Positions 23,317 to 30,812 of a stretch of DNA of 64,000 nt are shown here, in pieces; the first letter of the stretch is position 1; every line of letters starts with the position of its first letter. The notes below the pieces were generated by a model. It searched no databases. It saw only the letters and a program-made list of their open reading frames with translations, and was not told where the DNA came from. Both the position numbers and the translations under genes were made by a program. The stretch lies in assembly GCF_034262375.1 (NCBI RefSeq), contig NZ_CP139558.1, forward strand, positions 5,332,001 to 5,396,000, in the 5' to 3' direction. The DNA comes from Mucilaginibacter sabulilitoris. GTDB lineage: Bacteria > Bacteroidota > Bacteroidia > Sphingobacteriales > Sphingobacteriaceae.

Positions 23317-26271
23317 TTACCTGGCAAATTTTGCCTCAATAGTTATAAATCCCATTGCCGGAACGATAATTCCTTCCTCCGCCTCCTTATTGGTATTTTT
23401 ATCACCATCAATTATGGTCAGCGATTCCGGTTTTCGGCTAAGCCAATCAACTTTTACCAACTCATCTTTTTCCGACACTGACCGAAGCCTCAACTGTGTA
23501 TTATTCCCGATGCTATCAGTTTTAAGGATTGATATAAGTACCTTAGAGCTACCTTCTAAGGATAAAGGTGGCTTGCTCTCTATGTTCTTGTTTACAGGAG
23601 TGGCAATTAATGGCTGTGCTTGTTCAAGTCCAAAACGATTGGATAGCCCGGCATTATAGGCGGAGTTATGTGGAAGAATCCGGTAACGAAACTCTATTTT
23701 ACCTTCCTGACTTAATGGATAATTGGTATGCCAATGATTATTTAAAGCCCATGAATAAATTGTGGCACTTGGATTAATATTTTTAATCCATTTTTTTGAA
23801 TCGGTAGCGCTTCCTATAATATTCGCTGTCATATTTCCCACTTCAAAAACAGGGGCATCCAATGAACACCAGGTTACTCCTTTACCATTATTGGATATAT
23901 CCAACCATCTTTGAAAACCTATCCAATTTCGGTTTGCACCCAATAGCATATCGGTGTCTATTTTCATTACTCCCCATGGGATATCAATCCGTATTATGGG
24001 ATTATTGACATTAAACGCAAATCCAAAATGTATTCCCTCCTTTTTTAGGATGGCCTGTTTATCAACAATATTTTTAATTTCGAGATATGGGCGCCCAGCA
24101 ATAATGGTAATCTCCCGCTTTAGGCTATTGCATCCTTCTGCTTGTGATTCCACCAAAATTGAAGCTATCACCGGGCCGTTTTCCTTAATTGATATTTTCA
24201 CGTTAGAAGTACCGGTAGCTTTTTCCGGGCTATCATCGCCATGCAAGTACCGATAACTATTAAGATTACATGTAGCCTTTGTATCAACAAATTCCTTTGA
24301 ATCATTGGTTAAACTGGATATATCACCCGTTTGTGAATCAATAACCACACGTACTACTCCATTATCCAATATATTGCCTTGTACAAGTTTCCCTGTATTG
24401 CTATATTTCTTATTTTTCAGAAAGTAATTTTTTGACCCAAAAGCAGGAATATCTTTGGCAAGAAAAACCAGTTCTCCAGTTGAAAGGCGTTGTGAAACGA
24501 TTGTATTTCCCTGATCATCCCTTATACTATTAAAATTCTTACTTTGTTCATTAGAAATATGAACCAATCCGTCGCGCGCCCAGGAAAGGGTATTAAAAAC
24601 ACCTACAATTGGACTTACATTTTGATTAATTGAAGAAAATGCCGAACACATTAGTGATTTACTTCGGTCTTCAGCTTGCTGAAAATAGCCAAATTTAACG
24701 TTCAGAATATCATTGGTAATGGGTTGCTTAGAAGGATCGTTATAACACCAGGTATGTTCTGTACCCATACTTACATTTCTCCAGGCCTCCCTGATTTCCT
24801 GCCGTGGGGCCGCTTCTCCCGGACGCAGCATCGTCCAAAGCGTCTCATCCTGAATTAAACGTTCCTTTGAAGCCCGATTCATACTGGTTTGCTTTGCAGC
24901 AGTCCCCAGACCATCAGTCCAGTATTCGGTAAAATCGCCGGATAAAACCGGCAGTTGATCGCCATATTTTTTTTCAAATGATTGCATGATCTCTGTTGCA
25001 CTGGCAATAACCAGATGCGGAAAGGCATAATCTTCGTTCCAGCTTTTAACAGCATCCGGCAAATCTGCATCAATTGGTGTATTATCAGCCATTGCCCAGG
25101 ACATAGCGAAAATATCATAAGGATAGTAGTCTGATTTTTCCAGTTCTGGTAATTTTTCAGCAAGATACTGGTCAACAAAATGATCTCGTGGATGATCTGT
25201 TTTTACAATTTGTAATAATTTAGAAGTATCGGTCTGCCCAAGCATTTTTGGCCAGTAATCATGTCCTTTGGCCCTTTCCCCGGGAGTATAATTACCAGGC
25301 TGCAGAAAAAGAATTTTTGATTTACCATCAGGACCTTTCCACCAAAATGGTTTAAAACTCATTTTTGTAGAACGCCCGACCCTGTCGGACCCATTATTCA
25401 TTGCAAGAATGTATTTAATACCTTGTCTTGCGGCAACAGGCACTATTCCCCACGACATACCTGGAACGTCTACCTGAACATACGTTTCGATTTTTCTTTC
25501 GGTTAATTTTTCAAGTTCCCTGCTATGACCAAGAAATTCAAACATTTCTTCATCCGCCGCTGCGCTTGTATTGGTGTTGACATAACTGGCATCCAAATGT
25601 AGGTAGCCTTTTTGCACAGCATCAATGATATACTGTTTTTGATCAGGAGTGGCTCTTTTAAGAAATCTTTCCACAGGCCATAGTACTTCCGGATTCCACA
25701 AATAGCGAGAATCTTTAGGATAATTAGCCGTTTTTTTTGCCAACTCAATACCATTGATCAGATTTCTTCTGTGTATAGTTTCTACGTTGGCCTGTGTATT
25801 GGTATAGCCTATATCAACATGCGAGTGCGGATAAATGTAAACGGTCCATTGTCGCAGTGCCGGAACCATGATCGAGCCCTTTAGTTCTCTAGTCCCTCGT
25901 TTAAGAATGAATTTCGCCACCCCATCAGATTTTACACTTGCGCCAGATGGAAGTAATACAGCCATGCTGTCAATCCCATTTGTAGTACTTATCCGTGCTA
26001 TCTCTTTTTTTCCATTAAATTCAACTTCAATTGTTCCTTTGCCCGAAAACTTAGTTCCCCCAAAATACAACATAATCTCTCTCCCTGGATTCCCATCAGG
26101 ACGATGCCGATAAAAGGATTGCACTTTAAAATCCAAAGCTTTAGGGAAATCCTTTTCAAATAGCAAAGCCGGTTTGTGTTTTGTACTACTCTTAGCCCAT
26201 AAAATGGGCGTGCTCAATAAGAGGACAACGAAAACATATGAGCTTTTTGAGATAATTCTTTTGTTCCTCAT
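23317..26271 (-). CDS. Secreted GH38 family alpha-mannosidase-like protein
   Basis: The 984-residue protein has an N-terminal signal (hydrophobic SYVFVVLLLSTPILWA), a beta domain of about 110 residues, then the GH38 start YIYPHSHVDIGYT with H149, H151 and D153 as likely zinc ligands. The region VQVDVPGMSWGIV replaces the canonical DPFGHS loop of GH38. A long C-terminal beta domain follows (TGDISSLTND near residue 660). It is inferred to be a retaining alpha-mannosidase or a related glycosidase in the periplasm. It has its own TTTG-N19-TATGTTTG promoter about 200 bp upstream and is followed by the DUF5054 gene. Confidence 0.85.
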   Translation of the reverse strand: MRNKRIISKSSYVFVVLLLSTPILWAKSSTKHKPALLFEKDFPKALDFKVQSFYRHRPDGNPGREIMLYFGGTKFSGKGTIEVEFNGKKEIARISTTNGIDSMAVLLPSGASVKSDGVAKFILKRGTRELKGSIMVPALRQWTVYIYPHSHVDIGYTNTQANVETIHRRNLINGIELAKKTANYPKDSRYLWNPEVLWPVERFLKRATPDQKQYIIDAVQKGYLHLDASYVNTNTSAAADEEMFEFLGHSRELEKLTERKIETYVQVDVPGMSWGIVPVAARQGIKYILAMNNGSDRVGRSTKMSFKPFWWKGPDGKSKILFLQPGNYTPGERAKGHDYWPKMLGQTDTSKLLQIVKTDHPRDHFVDQYLAEKLPELEKSDYYPYDIFAMSWAMADNTPIDADLPDAVKSWNEDYAFPHLVIASATEIMQSFEKKYGDQLPVLSGDFTEYWTDGLGTAAKQTSMNRASKERLIQDETLWTMLRPGEAAPRQEIREAWRNVSMGTEHTWCYNDPSKQPITNDILNVKFGYFQQAEDRSKSLMCSAFSSINQNVSPIVGVFNTLSWARDGLVHISNEQSKNFNSIRDDQGNTIVSQRLSTGELVFLAKDIPAFGSKNYFLKNKKYSNTGKLVQGNILDNGVVRVVIDSQTGDISSLTNDSKEFVDTKATCNLNSYRYLHGDDSPEKATGTSNVKISIKENGPVIASILVESQAEGCNSLKREITIIAGRPYLEIKNIVDKQAILKKEGIHFGFAFNVNNPIIRIDIPWGVMKIDTDMLLGANRNWIGFQRWLDISNNGKGVTWCSLDAPVFEVGNMTANIIGSATDSKKWIKNINPSATIYSWALNNHWHTNYPLSQEGKIEFRYRILPHNSAYNAGLSNRFGLEQAQPLIATPVNKNIESKPPLSLEGSSKVLISILKTDSIGNNTQLRLRSVSEKDELVKVDWLSRKPESLTIIDGDKNTNKEAEEGIIVPAMGFITIEAKFAR

Positions 26272-26478
26272 TTAATTAATATTTTTTTAGTTTAGAAATG
26301 GTTTCTAAATAGAGACCATTTTGACATCATTTATTGTAACCTAATTTGTTTGACAGCTATATCTTTTGCTAAGGAAAATTCCGTTACCAAGCAACCACAC
26401 TGTCATAATTAAAGAATTGGTTGCGAGATAGTCTAAACCCGCCCAAATAGATCCAGGAAATAATAAGCTTTATATGTA

Positions 26479-26509
26479 CAAACATATGAACATATAATTT
26501 AATTCCAAA
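26479..26509 (-). promoter_or_regulatory. Promoter of the GH38-DUF5054 unit, TTTG-N19-TATGTTTG
   Basis: On the minus strand, TTTG (26509-26506) is separated by 19 bp from TATGTTTG (26486-26479), an excellent Bacteroidota promoter. It predicts a 5' leader of about 200 nt for the gene starting at 26271. The -7 region lies in a palindromic stretch (ATATGTacAAACATATgaACATAT). The leader also holds AAATGGT..ACCATTT (26296-26321), a possible regulator site. Confidence 0.65.
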
Positions 26510-26565
26510 TTTATTAAAAGATATAGTCAAATACCCCTAATTGTAGTGAAGATTCCTTTATATTC

Positions 26566-27621
26566 CTATATCATCTTTAATGCTGCGTTCATAAACCCTA
26601 ATGTATAAGCCATCCCCGCATGCCAGGGTGCATCACACGAAATTTGTGGGCTGTGATCCGGGATCAATACCCCTTTAAAATTCTTACTTTTTAAAATTTT
26701 CAATATTTTGAACATATCAATATCTCCTTCATCAACAAATACTTCCCTGTAGTGCGGTGCTTTACCTTTTACATTCCTAAAATGGATATAGGCAATATGA
26801 TCTGCATATTGTTCTGTAGCCTGATAGACATCTCCTTCGGTCATCTCGGCGATAGATCCCAAACAAAATTCTAAAGCATTCGATTTTGAGGGCTTAATAT
26901 TTAATAGCTTTTGATACATATCAGGCTGATACACCAACCTCGGGGTACCCCTCAGCACAGGCACGGGTGGGTCATCCGGATGGGCGGCGAGTACTACGCC
27001 CGCCTCTTCTGCTACCGGAACCAACTCATCCAAAAAATAATTCAGTCTTGACCATAGCTCGTGATGCGTTATCGATTGCATATATCCTTTTTCAGCATTG
27101 GTTTCATAGACCATATTCCATACCATCCCATTTGGAATCGGTCTGTCATCTATTCCATCCATTCCTACAGAAGTAGCCTTTCCGCGTGCGAATCCTCCGG
27201 TTATGCGGCTGCTTACACCTGCGAGGCTGAAGTTATAACCCATTATGGGAATCCCCGCTTTCCCAACATTCCTGATGATCTGCTTCACATCTTCCATTTG
27301 TTGCTTTTTGCGGGGTCCGTCTAATAAAATATCATGCCAGTTTGCGGGGTCAAAATTTTCAATGGCTTCTAATTCAAGGCCTGAGCTATTTATTTCTCTT
27401 TTTAAATCCAACAACTCTTCCACTGACCAAATCTTATCAGGGTCGCCAGCTTTCCCCCAGCCCGAGCCGTCACCTATCGGCTGATCATTATTGCTTATTT
27501 GATTCCCTTTATTAAAATAATCTACCAGGTGCACAATCAAATGCGTACACCCACATTGTTTGGCAAAATCAAAATGCTGTTTATTCAGCATATGTTTATA
27601 TAAACCCAATCCTAATTTCAT
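26566..27621 (-). CDS. uxuA: Mannonate dehydratase
   Basis: This 351-residue TIM-barrel enzyme dehydrates D-mannonate to 2-keto-3-deoxygluconate. Metal and active-site residues of the UxuA family are visible: AAHPDDPPVP near residue 205, EFCLGS near 245, YIHFRNVKG near 275 and VDEGDIDM near 295. I chose ATG 27621 (MKLGLGLYKHML), which has AGGA 9 nt upstream; the frame is open to 27651. It follows rraA-like by 30 bp. With kdgK and eda across the AraC gene it forms a complete lower pathway. Confidence 0.92.
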   Translation of the reverse strand: MKLGLGLYKHMLNKQHFDFAKQCGCTHLIVHLVDYFNKGNQISNNDQPIGDGSGWGKAGDPDKIWSVEELLDLKREINSSGLELEAIENFDPANWHDILLDGPRKKQQMEDVKQIIRNVGKAGIPIMGYNFSLAGVSSRITGGFARGKATSVGMDGIDDRPIPNGMVWNMVYETNAEKGYMQSITHHELWSRLNYFLDELVPVAEEAGVVLAAHPDDPPVPVLRGTPRLVYQPDMYQKLLNIKPSKSNALEFCLGSIAEMTEGDVYQATEQYADHIAYIHFRNVKGKAPHYREVFVDEGDIDMFKILKILKSKNFKGVLIPDHSPQISCDAPWHAGMAYTLGFMNAALKMI

Positions 27622-27651
27622 AGTTGTATTTCCTAAGATCAAAAACGACAC

Positions 27652-28344
27652 TTAAAGTATCCCGTATTTCTTAAAGGCATCGGTGCTGGACATCCCATTT
27701 TCTATTTCCTTTCGTACCAGTTTTTCTCCACGCGCTTTGATAAGTGCCTTATTTACGACTTCCACTTCATATTTAGCCGGAATAACAAGTACCCCATCTA
27801 AATCCCCAAAGATCAAATCACCAGGCTTTATCCAAACATCACCCATCTGGATATCACAATTATAATCAGCAACCTGTGTCCTGACACCAGAGTCCTGGGC
27901 GTATCTTCCCCTGCTGAAAACCGGCCAGTGCTGCTCCATCACTTTTTCGGAGTCCCGGTAAAATCCATTAATGACGGCCCCTACAGCGCCTCTCTTTTTT
28001 GCGGTTGCTGTAAGTATTTCTCCCCAGTAAGCGCAGCGCATGTCACCACCGGTTGCCACATAAATTTCGCCTTCTTTTAACTGATCGAGAGCTTCTGTAA
28101 GCTTGCCAAACGGCTGTTTTTGCGGGCCATATACATCGATCATCAATACCGTCATAGCCCTGCCGATAAGCTTATCTCCATCATTGACCGGTTTGATGGG
28201 CTGTGGCAGAAACTGATGATAACAGCCCAATTCATCAAGTATATCTCCCACAACAGGTGTGTACAATTCTCTTTTGAAGAGCTCAATTAGCTGTGCATCA
28301 TTTTTCCAGATCGGATTGTTATTATTATTATTATTGGGTTCCAT
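27652..28344 (-). CDS. RraA-like / HMG-CHA aldolase family protein
   Basis: The 230-residue protein carries the RraA fold with ATGGDMRCAYWGEI and GAVGAVINGFYRDS (about residues 98-133). The Arg-Asp pair at the end is the pyruvate/metal-binding pair of class II HMG/CHA aldolases in this superfamily. In a sugar-acid cluster an aldolase or decarboxylase role on a keto acid fits better than RNase E regulation, but this is inference. The N-terminus MEPNNNNNNNPIW holds seven Asn encoded by an (AAT)n microsatellite that could change length without a frameshift. Confidence 0.85.
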   Translation of the reverse strand: MEPNNNNNNNPIWKNDAQLIELFKRELYTPVVGDILDELGCYHQFLPQPIKPVNDGDKLIGRAMTVLMIDVYGPQKQPFGKLTEALDQLKEGEIYVATGGDMRCAYWGEILTATAKKRGAVGAVINGFYRDSEKVMEQHWPVFSRGRYAQDSGVRTQVADYNCDIQMGDVWIKPGDLIFGDLDGVLVIPAKYEVEVVNKALIKARGEKLVRKEIENGMSSTDAFKKYGIL

Positions 28345-28394
28345 TATTTGTTATATCTTTTGAATTTCTGGTAAAAAAGTATTTGATTGAACAG

Positions 28395-28805
28395 TTATTT
28401 TAAGGCAGATTGAATAATATCGAACAAATCAATCTTCTCATTGTCGTTTAAGGGCACATAAATACAATCGTGAACATGCGTATTGCTATTCTCAACAATG
28501 ATTAGCTCCGCGTCAGTATCCATAGCTATATTGTGCCAGGTATTAGCCTTGATGTTATAGGTAATTCCAGGCTGCATTTTAAGACAGTAAAAAGAATAGG
28601 CATTTCCATTACGCTCTGCTGCTATCAATACCGCCGTCCCTTTTAGCAGGATAAATACCTCATCTGTCTGCGTATGTTTATCGATCTTAACAATGTCTGT
28701 AAAACCCTGGCCCGGCATGTAATTTAATTTCGCCACCTGCCAGTTATCCCGAATCAAAAAGGGATCATAACCCTCTCCTTTGTATATGTACGTTTCGATT
28801 AACAT
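28395..28805 (-). CDS. Cupin-fold protein
   Basis: The 136-residue single-domain cupin has HTQTDEVFILLKGTAVL as cupin motif 1 (with His and Glu ligands) and ITYNIKANTWHNIAM as motif 2 with the last His ligand. A metal-dependent isomerase or a sugar-acid tautomerase role (as for KdgF-type cupins) is possible because uronate genes surround it, but no specific match is recognised. It lies 9 bp after the SDR gene, so it is co-transcribed. Confidence 0.78.
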   Translation of the reverse strand: MLIETYIYKGEGYDPFLIRDNWQVAKLNYMPGQGFTDIVKIDKHTQTDEVFILLKGTAVLIAAERNGNAYSFYCLKMQPGITYNIKANTWHNIAMDTDAELIIVENSNTHVHDCIYVPLNDNEKIDLFDIIQSALK

Positions 28806-28814
28806 TTTCTGTCT

Positions 28815-29612
28815 TTATTTCTTTGGCCTGGGATCATAAGGAATTGTGCTTTCTTTATATCCCCCATCAATATATATTTCTGTCGCAGTATAGTAGGCCG
28901 CTTTATCACTGGCCAGAAATGCACAGGTCCATGCCACATCATCAACAAGTCCAACTCTACCCAAAGGGATCCAGTTATTAAATTTCTCTCTGCCGAATTT
29001 ATCGATCTCCTCCCTGTTCATTTCAGTTTCTATGGCTCCGGGAGAGACGGAAACTACGCGAATGTTACGTTCAGCTAATTCGAGCGCAAGGCACTTTGTC
29101 ATCATATTTAATCCTGCTTTAGCAGCGCAATAATGGATCAGCCCTTTTCTGGGTACTTTATCATGAATAGATGAAATATTGATGATAACACCACTGTTTT
29201 GATCTACCATTCTTTTACCTGCCTCTTGTGAACAGATAAATGCGCCCCGTAAATCAACATTGAATACCCTGTCCCAATCATCCAAATTCAGGTGCAGGGC
29301 ATGCTCTATTGTTTCACAGGCAGCATTATTCACTAAAATATCGATCCCGCCCAAAACCTGATCAGCAAATTCAAACATCGCTACAACGGATGCCTGATCA
29401 GCAACATCCGTACGAAAACAAGATGCCTTTACCCCATATAAAGTCTTCAAATCGCTTACCACCGCTTCTGCTGCCTGCTGATCATGAAGATAATTGACCA
29501 ATATATCTGCGCCGCAAGCAGCCATGGCATGGCATATCCCCGCGCCAATGCCTTGGCTCGCCCCGGTGACGAGAACTCTTTTATTTTTTAAATCGATACT
29601 GTTATTTATCAT
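28815..29612 (-). CDS. SDR family oxidoreductase (possible fructuronate/mannonate reductase)
   Basis: This 265-residue classical short-chain dehydrogenase has VTGASQGIGAGI (cofactor motif, about 16-27), NNAACE, INISSIHDK with the catalytic Ser, and YCAAKAG with Tyr and Lys. It sits two genes before uxuA. Some D-mannonate oxidoreductases of the Bacillus YjmF type are SDR proteins, so conversion of fructuronate to mannonate, or oxidation of another sugar, is a reasonable inference. Sequence alone does not fix the substrate. Confidence 0.87.
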   Translation of the reverse strand: MINNSIDLKNKRVLVTGASQGIGAGICHAMAACGADILVNYLHDQQAAEAVVSDLKTLYGVKASCFRTDVADQASVVAMFEFADQVLGGIDILVNNAACETIEHALHLNLDDWDRVFNVDLRGAFICSQEAGKRMVDQNSGVIINISSIHDKVPRKGLIHYCAAKAGLNMMTKCLALELAERNIRVVSVSPGAIETEMNREEIDKFGREKFNNWIPLGRVGLVDDVAWTCAFLASDKAAYYTATEIYIDGGYKESTIPYDPRPKK

Positions 29613-29633
29613 ATTTTTTAATTATCAATTTGA

Positions 29634-30803
29634 TCAAATGCTCAACCATTTAGGGTAATCAGATAAAACGAGGCAGCCGTCAGCTGTAATTAAAACATTA
29701 TCCTCAATTCTTACCCCGCCATTAATTTCCATTCCATAAATACCAGGTTCAACGGTCAATAACATTCCTTCCTCTAAAACACCAACCGAACCTGGCGATA
29801 AAGTTGGCCCCGGATCGTGATACCTGAAGCCGACATGATGCCCCAACGCATGATTGTAGAGATGACCGAAACCTGCTTTATCAATATACGTTCTGGCAGC
29901 AGCATCAACTTCTCCCATTTTAACACCTGGTTTCATCATGGATATGGCCAATTGCTGTGCTTCAAAAACCGTATTGAAAATTTTTTTTTGATGGTCAGAC
30001 ACTACACTTGTTTGCCCGGTATGGGTAATATCAGCCCAGTAACCATTTACACAAACACTCATTTCCAGCATTATCATTTCGCTTTCTTCCAGTATTCTCC
30101 CGGTCGTTCTGTTAAATCTGCCCCCAAAGGCAGCATTAACACCGGATTGGATCAGGGGCCACGCTTTTGCAAAGTGAGCCCCGTTTTTACCGGTCATGGT
30201 CTGCACTTCCATTTCTATTGCTGATGCAATAATCGCTTCGGAATTACCAACTTTTAGATTATTGTAGAATGTTTGTATGGCCATAGCTGCAACTTCATGA
30301 ACAAGTTTCAAACACCTTACATCTTCCTCATTTTTATATAAATAGAGTTTCAGCAAATCGTTAGTCACATCATTAAAACCGGAATCACTTAAGCCAAGCA
30401 ATTGTTCAATCAGATCATAAGGCAAATGAGGCTGCTCGCCCGACATTCTGCAAGGGGCAGTGCCTCCAATATTTTTTATAAAAGAAACCGGATATTTATT
30501 CAGCCCTCTTTTACCTATTAAATCTTTAAGCTGACTAAATAAATCCTTCCATGGATCAGCACAATTAATGTTTCCCCATGGGAATTTTCTTATTTCTATA
30601 TTACCTGGCAGGATATCATCCGGTTCCAGCTCAGGAACAAATAAAACCGGTGCATCATCTCTTGTATATACCAGGAATGACAGGCCCCACTGGGGCATAT
30701 ATCCCAAAGCAAGCACCAGTTCGTCGGGTCTCCAAAAAACAAGAGCTCCAAGTGAATGTTGTTTTATAATTTGCTGAAACATCAGGCGTTTTTGCACATT
30801 CAT
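29634..30803 (-). CDS. M24 family (aminopeptidase P-like) protein
   Basis: The 389-residue protein has a creatinase-type N-terminal domain and a pita-bread C-terminal domain. Ligand motifs are GYWADITHTG (Asp), GHHVGFRYHDPG (His), LLTVEPGIYG (Glu) and GVRIEDNVLI (Glu). The first metal Asp usually found in a xxDxG strand is replaced by Glu in MLEMSVCVNG, so it may not be a standard Xaa-Pro peptidase. It lies between GH38 and SDR genes with gaps of 9 and 21 bp, clearly in the catabolic operon. Confidence 0.85.
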   Translation of the reverse strand: MNVQKRLMFQQIIKQHSLGALVFWRPDELVLALGYMPQWGLSFLVYTRDDAPVLFVPELEPDDILPGNIEIRKFPWGNINCADPWKDLFSQLKDLIGKRGLNKYPVSFIKNIGGTAPCRMSGEQPHLPYDLIEQLLGLSDSGFNDVTNDLLKLYLYKNEEDVRCLKLVHEVAAMAIQTFYNNLKVGNSEAIIASAIEMEVQTMTGKNGAHFAKAWPLIQSGVNAAFGGRFNRTTGRILEESEMIMLEMSVCVNGYWADITHTGQTSVVSDHQKKIFNTVFEAQQLAISMMKPGVKMGEVDAAARTYIDKAGFGHLYNHALGHHVGFRYHDPGPTLSPGSVGVLEEGMLLTVEPGIYGMEINGGVRIEDNVLITADGCLVLSDYPKWLSI

Positions 30804-30812
30804 TTCGATCGG

